Notes: generated by a model not told the origin, from the letters alone. Numbered from the stretch's first letter, positions 9,664-18,317 are shown. The stretch is 64,000 nucleotides of DNA from Betaproteobacteria bacterium (GCA_013298695.1 JAAFIS010000003.1:62001-126000), one strand, 5' to 3'. Numbers and translations: made by a program.

Positions 9664-9714
9664 TGCAAAACGGCGATCTATCGTTGTGGACGTGAACTAT
9701 AGTGCATATTTGCA
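9664..9714 (-). promoter_or_regulatory. Probable boxC promoter with TGCA operator
   Basis: Two TGCA boxes (9703-9706 and 9711-9714, reading TGCATATTTGCA) lie in the spacer just upstream of a minus-strand -10 TATAGT (9696-9701), with another TGCA at 9664-9667. BzdR/BoxR proteins are known to bind TGCA repeats, so this is the best operator candidate for BoxR control of boxCBA. The -35 is weak, which would fit regulated expression. Confidence 0.5.
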
Positions 9715-9739
9715 CCGAATGGAAGGGAAATGTTTGAAA

Positions 9740-10678
9740 TTAGTTAGCGCTCTTCGATGCCTCCCGAACCATTTGACTTAATTTCTTAACGCCCAATTCA
9801 ATTGGGGTTTCACTCGTATTCAGCACAAAATCGGCTTTCGAGTAAAACGCTCTTCTGCCCTCAATGATGCTTTTCAAATCTTCCATGGCTTCTTTGCTCG
9901 CAGCCATCGGGCGTAAATCGCCTTGCTCGCGCACGCGGCGCATGTGATCTTCGGGCGTGGCCTGCAACCACACCGTCGTGCAACGCGACAACAGCAAATT
10001 AAAGGACGCGGTGTCGGAGACGAGGCCGCCAGGCGTTGCGATCACCGCATCGTTATGTTTTGCAATGGCCTGTTCCAGCGCGCGGCGCTCGTAGCGACGG
10101 TACGCATTGATGCCGTAGAGCCCCTGAATTTCGTGCACCGCGCAACCGGCAAGAGCTTCGATATCGCGACCGAGTTCGATAAACGGAAAACCCAATTCGT
10201 CGGCGAGTTTTTTCCCGAGCGTCGATTTGCCTGCGCCGCGCAAACCGATCAACGCGATGCGCCGATCTTTCGCAGAATCAATCGCTGACTTTCCGAGCAC
10301 GCCGGCAACGCTTTGCCGCACGCGCTTCAACGTCGCATCGTCGCAGCGCTCCAACTCCGCGCGCAACATCAACCATTCTGGCGTCGCAGTCGTGAAATCG
10401 CCGAGCAATTCCGCGAGACTCGTGTGCAGCGCTTGCGCAATTTGCAGGAGCACCAGCACCGACGCGTTGCCGACGCCGTACTCCAAATTCGCAAGGTATC
10501 GCTCCGAGACTTCTGAGGCTTCAGCTAGCGCCTTACGTGTCAACCCTCGCTGGGCGCGCAGCTGTTTAAGCCTAACGCCTAGTTCAAGCAAAGACGGATG
10601 CTTAGCCTGATTAATTTGGGCGTCAGGTAAAAGAGTTGTTGATTTCTTTTCTTGTTTCGAACGAACATCGAGTTTCAT
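9740..10678 (-). CDS. boxR: BoxR, transcriptional regulator with shikimate kinase-like domain
   Basis: Regulator of benzoate degradation that senses benzoyl-CoA in characterised relatives. From the ATG at 10678 the protein is 312 aa: an XRE-type helix-turn-helix at about 30-90 (RLKQLRAQRGLTRKALAEAS), a linker, then a shikimate kinase-like domain with Walker A GLRGAGKST at 145-153. Upstream in-frame codons extend to 10786, but the conserved family start and the intergenic promoters favour 10678. Residues 20-25 (AQINQA) come from a palindrome copy. It is divergent from the CoA ligase and upstream of boxC, the usual arrangement. Confidence 0.93.
   Translation of the reverse strand: MKLDVRSKQEKKSTTLLPDAQINQAKHPSLLELGVRLKQLRAQRGLTRKALAEASEVSERYLANLEYGVGNASVLVLLQIAQALHTSLAELLGDFTTATPEWLMLRAELERCDDATLKRVRQSVAGVLGKSAIDSAKDRRIALIGLRGAGKSTLGKKLADELGFPFIELGRDIEALAGCAVHEIQGLYGINAYRRYERRALEQAIAKHNDAVIATPGGLVSDTASFNLLLSRCTTVWLQATPEDHMRRVREQGDLRPMAASKEAMEDLKSIIEGRRAFYSKADFVLNTSETPIELGVKKLSQMVREASKSAN
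9790..9807. repeat. Dispersed palindrome copy at the boxR 3' end
   Basis: CCCAATTCAATTGGG within boxR, about 50 bp before its stop. Unlike the other coding copies it is read in a different frame (P-I-E-L-G). Confidence 0.45.
10605..10621 (-). repeat. Dispersed palindrome copy inside boxR N-terminus
   Basis: The coding strand reads GCCCAAATTAATCAGGC and encodes A-Q-I-N-Q-A in the variable N-terminal extension before the helix-turn-helix domain. Confidence 0.55.
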
Positions 10679-10694
10679 AAGCGCAATATAGTGC

Positions 10695-10750
10695 TTGACG
10701 AGCAAAAACCACCGCAATAGACTGCGATTCGGCATCATATTGCATGTTGC
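10695..10750 (+). promoter_or_regulatory. Probable promoter of the benzoate-CoA ligase gene
   Basis: TTGACG (10695-10700), a 17-bp spacer and TAGACT (10718-10723) form a fair sigma-70 promoter directed at bclA. Just downstream, at about +10, lies TTGCATGTTGCC (10740-10751), one full TGCA plus a near match, a likely BoxR site. The divergent boxR start is 17 bp upstream of the -35. Confidence 0.5.
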
Positions 10751-10817
10751 CGTGAGAAACAACGCTGATTCGGTTCGCCGCAGCAAAGAAAAATCGACCG
10801 CGCCGAAGGAGGCGACG

Positions 10818-12428
10818 ATGAATCACCCAACGCAGGTCGCGGCGCCGCCCGCGCAATTTAATTTTGCGCAGCATTTGATCGAAGCGAACGCGAAGCGCGG
10901 CGGCAAGATCGCATTCATCGACGATCACGGAAAGTTGAGCTACCGCGAACTCGCGCAGCGCATTCCAGCGTTCGCTGCTGCGCTCGTGCGCGCGGACATT
11001 CGCCGCGAAGAGCGTGTGTTGCTCCTGATGCACGATTGCAACGATTGGCCGGTCGCGTTTCTCGGCGCGATGTATGCGGGCATTGTCCCGGTTGCAGTCA
11101 ACACGCTCCTCACTGCGGAGGACTACGCCTACATGCTCCAGCACTCTCTCGCGCAGTCGGCCATCGTTTCAGCCGCGTTGCTACCGACCTTAGAAGCGGC
11201 AATGAAAATCGCGTCGCACAATGGCGGTCATGACGTTCAATCGTTGTTCATCTCAAACGCAAACACGGCGCTGGACAGCAGTGCGTTACCCGAAAATGCA
11301 ATGCACATGGCGCACGCTATGGCCGCATCAACAACGCGTGTAGCGCCCGCAAATACGAACAGCGATGATCCTGGTTTTTGGCTGTATTCATCCGGCTCCA
11401 CCGGGCGGCCGAAGGGCACCGTGCACACGCATGCCAACCCACACTGGACGAGCGAGCTTTATGGCCGCAACACATTGCAAATTCGCGAGAGCGACGTGTG
11501 TTTCTCCGCCGCGAAGCTCTTCTTCGCCTACGGCCTGGGCAACAGCCTTACATTTCCGATGTCAGTCGGCGCTACGACGATTTTGATGGCCGAACGCCCC
11601 ACGCCCGATGCCGTGTTCAAGCGCTGGCGCGGTGAAATCGGCGCGACAAAACCCACCATCTTCTTCGGCGCGCCAACCGGCTACGCCGGCATGCTAGCCT
11701 CGCCCGGATTGCCAACAAAACAGCAAGTCGCATTGCGCCTCGCGTCATCTGCGGGCGAAGCGCTGCCCGCTGAAATCGGTGAACGTTTCACCCAGCATTT
11801 CGGCGTTGAAATTGTGGATGGCATTGGCTCCACCGAAATGCTGCATATCTTCTTATCAAACCGTCCCGGCAACGTTCGCTACGGCACAACAGGCTGGCCG
11901 GTGCCCGGCTATGAGATTGAGCTTCGCGCTGAGAACGGCGGCGACGTTCAAAACGGCGAGCCGGGCGATCTCTACATTCGCGGCGAAAGCGCAGCGCTTT
12001 GCTACTGGGGCAATCGCCAAAAATCGCGCGAAACATTTCAAGGCGCATGGACGAAGAGCGGCGACAAATACGTGAAAAATACCGACGGCACGTACACGTA
12101 TTCGGGCCGCAGCGATGACATGCTGAAAGTAAGCGGCATCTACGTCTCGCCCTTCGAAGTTGAATCCACGCTCATGCAACATGCGGCGGTTTTAGAAGCC
12201 GCAGTGATCGGCGTCACCGATGCCGACGGCCTCACCAAAACCAAAGCCTACGTCGTCCTCAAAGCCGGACAAACCGCCACCGACACCGAACTCAAAGCGT
12301 TCGTGAAAGACAAACTCGCCGCATACAAATACCCGCGATCGATTGAGTTCGTGAACGAGTTGCCGAAAACGGCCACGGGAAAGATTCAAAGGTTTAAGTT
12401 GCGCGAGCGCGAAACGGTGGGGAATTGA
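10818..12428 (+). CDS. bclA: Benzoate-CoA ligase
   Basis: Activates benzoate to benzoyl-CoA (ATP to AMP), the entry step for the box enzymes. The ATG at 10818 follows a perfect AAGGAGG box, giving 536 aa; a longer frame to 10695 overlaps the promoter and is not used here. ANL-family motifs are present: the phosphate loop YSSGSTGRPKGT near residue 190, the GIGSTEMLHIF motif near 335, and the C-terminal hinge SGRSDDMLKVSG with the terminal catalytic lysine in KTATGKIQRF. The substrate is assigned from context and from family-typical stretches such as FFAYGLGNSLTFP; a related benzoate analogue is possible. Confidence 0.92.
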   Translation: MNHPTQVAAPPAQFNFAQHLIEANAKRGGKIAFIDDHGKLSYRELAQRIPAFAAALVRADIRREERVLLLMHDCNDWPVAFLGAMYAGIVPVAVNTLLTAEDYAYMLQHSLAQSAIVSAALLPTLEAAMKIASHNGGHDVQSLFISNANTALDSSALPENAMHMAHAMAASTTRVAPANTNSDDPGFWLYSSGSTGRPKGTVHTHANPHWTSELYGRNTLQIRESDVCFSAAKLFFAYGLGNSLTFPMSVGATTILMAERPTPDAVFKRWRGEIGATKPTIFFGAPTGYAGMLASPGLPTKQQVALRLASSAGEALPAEIGERFTQHFGVEIVDGIGSTEMLHIFLSNRPGNVRYGTTGWPVPGYEIELRAENGGDVQNGEPGDLYIRGESAALCYWGNRQKSRETFQGAWTKSGDKYVKNTDGTYTYSGRSDDMLKVSGIYVSPFEVESTLMQHAAVLEAAVIGVTDADGLTKTKAYVVLKAGQTATDTELKAFVKDKLAAYKYPRSIEFVNELPKTATGKIQRFKLRERETVGN

Positions 12429-12441
12429 TCATCGTCGTTTC

Positions 12442-12472
12442 CGTTCGTGGTGAGCTTGTCGAACCATGAACG
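12442..12472. repeat. Short interspersed inverted repeat
   Basis: CGTTCGTGGT (12442-12451) and ACCATGAACG (12463-12472) form an imperfect stem around GAGCTTGTCGA. This is a common kind of intergenic repeat in proteobacteria. It lies between the convergent bclA and vapC stops and could stop or stabilise both messages. Confidence 0.6.
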
Positions 12473-12499
12473 CAGGGCCACACAAAGGCTCGATCGCGC

Positions 12500-12913
12500 C
12501 TAATGAACCGTCAGACTCGGATACAACAGCAATCGTGGCTCACTCTCCGCGAGCGCGAAAAAGTCACGATCATTGTGAACCAATAGCGCTTCGTGTTCGA
12601 TCGCGATTTGCGCGATCAGGCAATCCACCGCGGTTCGTACGGTGAGCCCCTTCCGGCGCGCGTTGCGATAGAGCGTTGCTGCTTGGTCAAACGTTTCCAA
12701 GCCTTGCAACGGCTGCAGCATTTGCTGTTGGCTCAGGATGTTGCGAATGCTCGCCTCGGTCGCGCCCGCGCGAACGCCTTGCATCACTTCAAGGTAGATC
12801 ATTTCAGTGAGCGCGACGCCTTCGCTCGCTTCGCGACGCAATACAAAGTTCACTGCCTCGGTGCGCCGATCCGCGAGCAAATCAATCCACACACTGGTGT
12901 CGAGCAGCAGCAT
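12500..12913 (-). CDS. vapC: VapC-type PIN-domain ribonuclease toxin
   Basis: PIN-domain endoribonuclease, the toxin of a type II toxin-antitoxin pair. The 137-aa protein keeps the acidic metal site: Asp5 (LLLDTSVWID), Glu42 (YLEVMQG), Asp97 (RTAVDCLIAQIA) and Asp115/Asp117 (HNDRDF). Targets in the family are tRNAs or rRNA; this one's target cannot be told. It is 13 bp downstream of its antitoxin gene, in the usual antitoxin-first order. All catalytic residues are intact, so it should be active. Confidence 0.92.
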   Translation of the reverse strand: MLLLDTSVWIDLLADRRTEAVNFVLRREASEGVALTEMIYLEVMQGVRAGATEASIRNILSQQQMLQPLQGLETFDQAATLYRNARRKGLTVRTAVDCLIAQIAIEHEALLVHNDRDFFALAESEPRLLLYPSLTVH

Positions 12914-12926
12914 CGTTAGCGAGCGT

Positions 12927-13304
12927 CTATTTGCGCGAAGTTTTCGCTGACGCTTTGCGCGCCATAGGCTTACGCGCGCTCGTAGCGCGAACCGCCTCGC
13001 TCTTTGTGCCGACTACCTTCTTCGCAGCGCGTTGCGCGCTTGCATTGCCGTGGTCAAACGTTGCACGAGCTTCTTCCACTCGATGCCATTGCCCAGCACC
13101 GCGCGCAACTTTGTGGTCATAGCCCGCATCAAGCCCGCCCAATCCGAGCAAGCCCGCAATGCTCGGCCGCTTGCTTCGCGCCACAAGCTCAGCCAGCGCG
13201 CGCTCAACCACCTCACGCTTCGTGCGCGCGCCAGTGGCTCGCATAGCCTCCGCCACGAGTTCGTCGTTGAGATCGATATTGGTTTTCACTTGAATATTGT
13301 ACAT
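12927..13304 (-). CDS. vapB: VapB-type antitoxin with long basic tail
   Basis: Antitoxin and autorepressor for the adjacent VapC. The start chosen is the ATG at 13304 (MYNIQVKTNIDLNDEL), giving 125 aa; an earlier in-frame ATG at 13337 would put the start inside the operator repeats. Residues 6-45 form the N-terminal DNA-binding motif (NIDLNDELVAEAMRATGARTK). Typical VapB proteins end near 70-80 aa. Here a tail of about 45 residues follows, rich in Lys, Arg, Ala and Ser (about residues 82-125), resembling a histone H1-like or nonspecific nucleic-acid-binding tail. Confidence 0.85.
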   Translation of the reverse strand: MYNIQVKTNIDLNDELVAEAMRATGARTKREVVERALAELVARSKRPSIAGLLGLGGLDAGYDHKVARGAGQWHRVEEARATFDHGNASAQRAAKKVVGTKSEAVRATSARKPMARKASAKTSRK

Positions 13305-13341
13305 TGCATGTGCAGAAAATGTGCTTGCAACGTACATTGCA
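13299..13341 (-). promoter_or_regulatory. Candidate vapBC operator: two direct repeats
   Basis: GTACATTGCA occurs at 13299-13308 and again at 13332-13341, exactly 33 bp apart, or about three helical turns, so both face the same side of DNA. The first copy covers the vapB start codon region and the second lies just upstream, where an autoregulatory VapBC complex would bind. Confidence 0.45.
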
Positions 13342-13555
13342 GATAGGACTGACGATCAGATTTTCGCAACTGACTCTAAACTCAATACTCTTGCGAATGA
13401 CAGACTAGCGCCATACACATATCCACGATAAGTTGACTACGTCGGCAATCTGCCGAAGACGATGACTGGGAGGATTTAGCTGTTAGATTTCTGATCCAGC
13501 AAAACTCTGTCACTGAAAGGGGTGTCGCACCCTTAGCGTCGGCATTTGCCGCTTT

Positions 13556-14611
13556 CTACCGCGTGTGCAAGAAACTCTGTTTCTGGTCTATTGAATCCAT
13601 CGTCCCATTAAAACGAATGCAGCTGATGCGGTACTTCGCGCCCCTGCCTCGATCTACAAGGCAAACGACTCGTCGCAAGGGTTGACTGTTGTCGCTGAAC
13701 CAATTCGCTAGCAACTGGACCTTCGATTTTGCGGTTGGCGGAGCGGGGAAGAATTGCCCTGCACCACATAGCGTCAATTTAACTGAGAGTTCAGGGGCGA
13801 CGTCCGCCATAAGCCCTGAAACAAGGTCAGGGATTGCGAGTAGGTCCTCAATGTCTCGCGCGCCAGTGTCTGACGCGGATGTCGCGACGCGACAATGCCC
13901 AAGTGTGTGATTTAGGTAGTGGTTTGCGATGTTCCCAAAGGTCTCTACAAAGCACCTCAATCGCGATTCATTCGCCACAATTTCGTCTTCGTCGGTAATC
14001 CATAGGACGTCTTGACCCGAACCACTGATCCCTCGCAGCAGCATGCTTGCTATGTGTGATATGCGCAGCGCTCGCTCGATTGTTGCTGGTTTCCAGCTTT
14101 CGTAACTACCTAGCTCAGGGTCGTGCGCGCTAAGTCTCCCAACCGGTTGGAAGAGACTCAAGAGGCTCTTATCGACGACAAAACTGACAACCACGCCCTT
14201 GATACAGTTTGCAAGAGCCAGAAAACTAGGAAGAGCACGCATCTTTTGTTGATCGGTAAGCCCTTTGTAGGACACCCTGCGCCCATCGCCAATGAAACGA
14301 TTTCGCACCACCTGCTGCGCAACCGACCAATCAGAAATAGACTCAGCGTCTGCGACTACAAATGTGATTGTTGTGTGCGATGCGGAAGCGTGATCGCCTC
14401 CGTAGTCAGATGCGAGTATGAGTCGCGTCGCGTTTCGTAGATTTGGGAAGGCACCGACGAAATCAGTTTCAAAGCGCTCGAATGCCTTGCTTATGTTGTC
14501 AACTAATCCGAAAGACGGTTCTGGAACGTGAGCCCATCCGTCAGACGAGGCCAATCCATCGTGGTTTTCCAACGTGCTGCTTTCGGCGCTGCCGCTAGCT
14601 TTATGAGACAT
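13556..14611 (-). CDS. Uncharacterised protein, DUF3800/RNase H-fold-like
   Basis: 351 aa, not a family I can name with certainty. The pattern resembles DUF3800 proteins (RNase H-like fold): a first strand with an acidic residue and small-residue turn (LILASDYGGDH, Asp69), a second strand (TTITFVVAD), a later strand-loop with VVVSFVVDKS (140-149), an acidic strand end DVLWITDEDE (201-210), and near the end ARDIEDLLAIPDLVSGLMAD (251-270), like the 'LQ-ADLVAGA' helix of that family. The conserved acids would form a nuclease-like site. It runs with the oxygenase-like gene upstream (168-bp gap) on the same strand. Codon choice looks less biased than in neighbours, consistent with transfer; this is only an impression. 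Confidence 0.6.
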   Translation of the reverse strand: MSHKASGSAESSTLENHDGLASSDGWAHVPEPSFGLVDNISKAFERFETDFVGAFPNLRNATRLILASDYGGDHASASHTTITFVVADAESISDWSVAQQVVRNRFIGDGRRVSYKGLTDQQKMRALPSFLALANCIKGVVVSFVVDKSLLSLFQPVGRLSAHDPELGSYESWKPATIERALRISHIASMLLRGISGSGQDVLWITDEDEIVANESRLRCFVETFGNIANHYLNHTLGHCRVATSASDTGARDIEDLLAIPDLVSGLMADVAPELSVKLTLCGAGQFFPAPPTAKSKVQLLANWFSDNSQPLRRVVCLVDRGRGAKYRISCIRFNGTMDSIDQKQSFLHTR

Positions 14612-14779
14612 AACACTTAGGACGGTGACTGCGTCTTCCTGTTTCGATGTGTGCCGGTGTGCCTATTGATCATACTTCCGTCGCACTCAGGCAGCTAATG
14701 AGAGCGCCTTGTCTGAACTCTGCGCTTGCGCGGGTTTTGGGTATCTGTTGCTCATAATCCCAAAATGGGTTCACTTGAA

Positions 14780-15490
14780 TTACCGGCCATCACGGATTAC
14801 AAACGACACCAACAGCAGCCAGCGAAGGGCGGTTTTCTCGCGCCCGGGTTTGGCGATTAGGGGTGTGACTTGATGCCAGAACGGGAGTACCGACACGCTA
14901 ACTCCGGAGCGAATCCCCACATTGACGGATTGATTAAAAAATCCGTCCCTCTCATACAAAAGATACTGACGTTCGACGTCATCATTGGTGAGCGTTATCT
15001 GCAAGTCCACATACCCGTCCCTTAAATGTTTCTCCTCGGGGTGGTGGTCGTTGTGCGTACCGACATAGTCGCTGGATTGATAGCGGATGACCTGAAGGCC
15101 TGGTGACGGCTCCAAACCAAAACCCGATACCCGCTCCGCAAGATTTCGAAGCGATTGCGAGGTCAAAAGCGTCACCAGTCCGGTAGTTCGCGCGATCCGA
15201 GTGGCCCGCTGACGAGGTTGATCCAACATTACCGAAGAGTTATGCATCGATTTGGGCAGCAAATCGGAGTAGTTTCGCTTCATGCCCGTGATCGTAGCTG
15301 GGTCAATGGGAGATCTTACGTCCTTCAAATGAGGACCGATCTGAGACTCCAAAAGCCTAAGTAAATCTAATCGTACAGATGGCCGTATCAACTCCGGAAA
15401 CCAACGAACTCGGTCGGAATTATCTCGAATGCGTGGAACACTTGGAACCTGTTCAATGGCGTCGGAAAACTCGGCTGGAATGGATTTCAT
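14780..15490 (-). CDS. 2OG-Fe(II) oxygenase-like protein
   Basis: 236 aa. The C-terminal half has the double-stranded beta-helix iron facial triad: His146 and Asp148 (YVGTHNDHHPEE), His206 (LPFWHQVTPL), then Arg223 (ALRWLLLVSF), where family members bind 2-oxoglutarate. Strands between them (VDLQITLTND, RQYLLYERDGF) fit. The N-terminal 100 residues match nothing I know. Substrate unknown: prolyl hydroxylase-like, nucleic-acid or small-molecule oxidation are all possible. It is the first gene of a two-gene minus-strand set with the DUF3800-like gene, next to VapBC, which marks the stretch as accessory DNA. Confidence 0.72.
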   Translation of the reverse strand: MKSIPAEFSDAIEQVPSVPRIRDNSDRVRWFPELIRPSVRLDLLRLLESQIGPHLKDVRSPIDPATITGMKRNYSDLLPKSMHNSSVMLDQPRQRATRIARTTGLVTLLTSQSLRNLAERVSGFGLEPSPGLQVIRYQSSDYVGTHNDHHPEEKHLRDGYVDLQITLTNDDVERQYLLYERDGFFNQSVNVGIRSGVSVSVLPFWHQVTPLIAKPGREKTALRWLLLVSFVIRDGR

Positions 15491-15693
15491 CTAGTGGCGC
15501 ATCGGTAAGCACGATGATAGATCGGCTGGCAAGTCCACTCTTGTTTCAGCTCTGATTTTCTCGGGCACGCGCGGGGCGAAGATGAAATTCACGGCGCCTC
15601 GTCACATAACCTGGAGCCCAACCACGGGCGTGGATACCACGACACGTATGGCGGTGGATAGCCCGCAGCAAAGGTAGGATTTTCTACCAGCCC

Positions 15694-17109
15694 TCACTTC
15701 CCCTGCGCATTCCCAAACATAAAGCTAAACCCCGTCGCAGTCGTGCTCTTCGCCTGCGCTGTAGTTGCGAAGGAGTGGCAGCCCATGCAGCTGTTGTTCT
15801 GCGTTTGTATGAAGGTTTCGAGCACGGGGTTGATGAGGGTGTTGGTGCTGATGTCGCCGGGTTTGCCGGGTGAGACGGGTGCGGTGAGCGGGATGGGTTG
15901 ATTGAGGTTCAGCACAGTCTTTGACCATTGCGTGTCGATCATCGCGTAATACTGCCAAGGCGATTTCGGATTGCCTTTGATGAAAAGCTGTTGCGTTTCT
16001 TTGTTGATAGTTGTGGCGGTCGGGTCGTCGGGGAACACTTGCGCTACTTGCGTGGGGTTCGTGCCCTTGGTGTTCACGGGTGTGGTGCTCGCGACATTAA
16101 AGAAGCTGTAGCTTTGCGTGCCCGGTTTGCCCAAGAGCGGCGCGTTATCGATTTGATAGAAGGTGGCCCAGAGCCCGGCGTTTTGCGCGCCGCCGCTTGC
16201 AAACACATGAAAGCCCACCAATCCAATCGGCACCGTATTGCCACTGCCGCCGGGAACGTAGCCTTTCGCCATGTGAAAGCGGCCAGAGGCGGCCTCTGCG
16301 GCGGTAAGCATTTTCCACGCGGCTTTTACTTCGATTGAGCCTTGCGGCAGGATGATGTTTTTCTTGGTGGCGAATGTGGCTTGGCTGCCCGCGTTGTAGA
16401 GCTTGTTGGTAGTGATGTAGTCGTATTGAACTTTGTTCATCGCGACGTCGTAATACACCGGGTTCTTTTGCTGGTCGTAAAGCGTGTTGCCGTCTGCTTG
16501 CTTGATTTCATCCAGCGGGATGTTCGTGGGGCTGTTTGCAGCAAGTGAAGTGCGCAGTTTCGCGACGGCTTGGGAGACTTTGCCGCTCCGCGCGAGTACG
16601 CGCACCTTGCCCGCCCCTGCGTCGCTCGCAAGCGCTGTTGGCGCGGTGGAACCCATTAAGGGATGCGCGGCCAACCGCAACCACGGCATGGGCGTTGCGC
16701 CATTCGGCAAGAACACTTGCTCAGACGTTAAAAAGCTTTCCCACACCGTCATGCCGGGTGCGCCCATCATTTGCGATGTGTCAGGCACACCGCGCGGCCC
16801 CGGCTTCGCAGGCCAATTCAAATAGATGAACGTTTGCCACATCGCGCAATCTGCGCCAGCATTGGTGAATTCGCCGTTCGATAGTTTCGGCACAGGCTTC
16901 AGTTGCACGCCCACCGGATTGATGCCGCCGCAGGGGAAGCTCGGCGGAGCAGGTGGCGCAGGTGGCGTCGGCGCTGGTGCACTCTGCGCCCATGCGGAGG
17001 CGATGCTCGCGCTCGCGATCAATCCAGCGCTGAGTTGCCGAAGCAAAAACTTGCCGCGCTGACCGCGCCGAAGGTTGCTTGGCCCGTGTTCGGTGTTGAG
17101 CGTATCCAT
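15694..17109 (-). CDS. Secreted cytochrome c-like protein with one C-terminal haem site
   Basis: 471 aa. An N-terminal export signal (about residues 20-42: FLLRQLSAGLIASASIASAWAQ) is followed by a proline/alanine linker (APAPTPPAPPAPPS). The body has no catalytic motif I recognise. A single haem c motif, CMGCH, lies at 441-445 near the C-terminus. Such proteins act in the periplasm as electron carriers or as c-type domains attached to oxidative enzymes. It is monocistronic, with the Bug gene 150 bp upstream on the same strand, and its partner cannot be inferred. Confidence 0.7.
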   Translation of the reverse strand: MDTLNTEHGPSNLRRGQRGKFLLRQLSAGLIASASIASAWAQSAPAPTPPAPPAPPSFPCGGINPVGVQLKPVPKLSNGEFTNAGADCAMWQTFIYLNWPAKPGPRGVPDTSQMMGAPGMTVWESFLTSEQVFLPNGATPMPWLRLAAHPLMGSTAPTALASDAGAGKVRVLARSGKVSQAVAKLRTSLAANSPTNIPLDEIKQADGNTLYDQQKNPVYYDVAMNKVQYDYITTNKLYNAGSQATFATKKNIILPQGSIEVKAAWKMLTAAEAASGRFHMAKGYVPGGSGNTVPIGLVGFHVFASGGAQNAGLWATFYQIDNAPLLGKPGTQSYSFFNVASTTPVNTKGTNPTQVAQVFPDDPTATTINKETQQLFIKGNPKSPWQYYAMIDTQWSKTVLNLNQPIPLTAPVSPGKPGDISTNTLINPVLETFIQTQNNSCMGCHSFATTAQAKSTTATGFSFMFGNAQGK

Positions 17110-17263
17110 TGTGCGATCCCTTGGCTGATTACTGTGGTTTGTGTCTCACAGTAGCAGGGGGCGATACACGTCGCACCTATCGAAATTGGTAGGGGTTCGG
17201 CATGGTCATGGTTTGATCCCTTAGCGCGGCAGAACACTTAGCGTTTCGCCGCGCTGGCTTCGT

Positions 17264-18253
17264 CTACTGCGCCTGCAAATTGATCGACTTCGCCATCGCC
17301 GCACCGGAAGCGATTTCGCGTTTGTAGAACGCGTCGAGTTGAGCGAGCGTCATCGGTTCAGCAACGACGGAGCCTGCGGTTTCAATCGTTTTGCGCGTAT
17401 CGGGATTTGAGAGCGCTTTGTAGGCCGCTTCGTGAATGGTTTTGGTCTGCGCATCCGGCGTTTTTGCGCCGACTTGAATGCCGATCCAAATGCTGAATTG
17501 ATATTCTTCAAAACCTTTCGTGTTCTTCGTGGGCGGTAGCTTTGGCAGCGTTGCGAGCGATTGGTTTGCAGCAATCGCAAGCAGTTTGATCTGCCCTTTT
17601 TCTGCGGCACCCAGCACCGGCCCAACCAGCGGAACGACCGCGAAATCAATCGTGCTCCCCATCAAATCTTTGAGATACAACGCGAGTCCGTTATACGGCG
17701 CATGAAGGCCTTTCGCGCCTGCGTTTTGCAGCGCCTTTTCAGCCATCAGGTGATAGAGCGATCCCACGCCAGTCGAGCCGAATGAGAGCGGCTTGTCAGC
17801 TTTCTTCGCGAATGCAACAAACTCATCCAAGGTGTTCGCGGGAAGATCTTTTCGCACCGCGATCGCAATGGGCGTGTGGCCCACGAGCGCGGCCATCTTC
17901 ATGTCTTCCGGTTTGTTTTTCGCAGCGGCCACACCGAGGGGTGTGTAGATCAACTCAAGCGGTGAACCTGCGAGCACGGTGTAGCCATCGGGCGTTGCGT
18001 TTGATGCACGAAGCACGCCGAGCGAGCCACCGACGCCGACCACGTTTTCCACGATGATCGTTTGGCCGAGCGTCTCTTGCATGCCTTTCGCAACGAGACG
18101 CCCCATCACATCCGAACCACCACCCGCAGGAAAGGCGACGATCATGTTCAGCGGCTTGTTGGGGAAGCTTTGTGCATGAGCGAACGCGGCAACAGCGCTA
18201 AGCGCTAACGCTCCAATACATTGGGCAACAACTCGACTAAGTGGCAATTTCAT
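17264..18253 (-). CDS. Bug/TctC-family periplasmic solute-binding protein
   Basis: 329-aa extracytoplasmic binding protein of the tripartite tricarboxylate transporter family, expanded in Burkholderiales. Signal peptide at about 1-27 (VVAQCIGALALSAVAAFAHAQ), then the typical FPNKPLNMIVAFPAGGGSDVMGR. Ligands are usually small carboxylates or aromatic acids; the actual ligand is unknown. A strong AAGGAG box precedes the ATG. No TctA/TctB membrane genes lie nearby, so like many orphan Bug proteins it must use a transporter encoded elsewhere. Confidence 0.92.
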   Translation of the reverse strand: MKLPLSRVVAQCIGALALSAVAAFAHAQSFPNKPLNMIVAFPAGGGSDVMGRLVAKGMQETLGQTIIVENVVGVGGSLGVLRASNATPDGYTVLAGSPLELIYTPLGVAAAKNKPEDMKMAALVGHTPIAIAVRKDLPANTLDEFVAFAKKADKPLSFGSTGVGSLYHLMAEKALQNAGAKGLHAPYNGLALYLKDLMGSTIDFAVVPLVGPVLGAAEKGQIKLLAIAANQSLATLPKLPPTKNTKGFEEYQFSIWIGIQVGAKTPDAQTKTIHEAAYKALSNPDTRKTIETAGSVVAEPMTLAQLDAFYKREIASGAAMAKSINLQAQ

Positions 18254-18317
18254 GTTTACTCCTTTTGGTGATGTAGCACTAATAAGATTGGGCGTTTGTG
18301 ATATTTTCTGGCAAGAC

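Noticed and set aside
15491-15693. Attachment site or island boundary beside the DUF3800-like cassette
   Set aside because: No tRNA, integrase or direct repeats were found at either side of the 13.3-15.7 kb patch.
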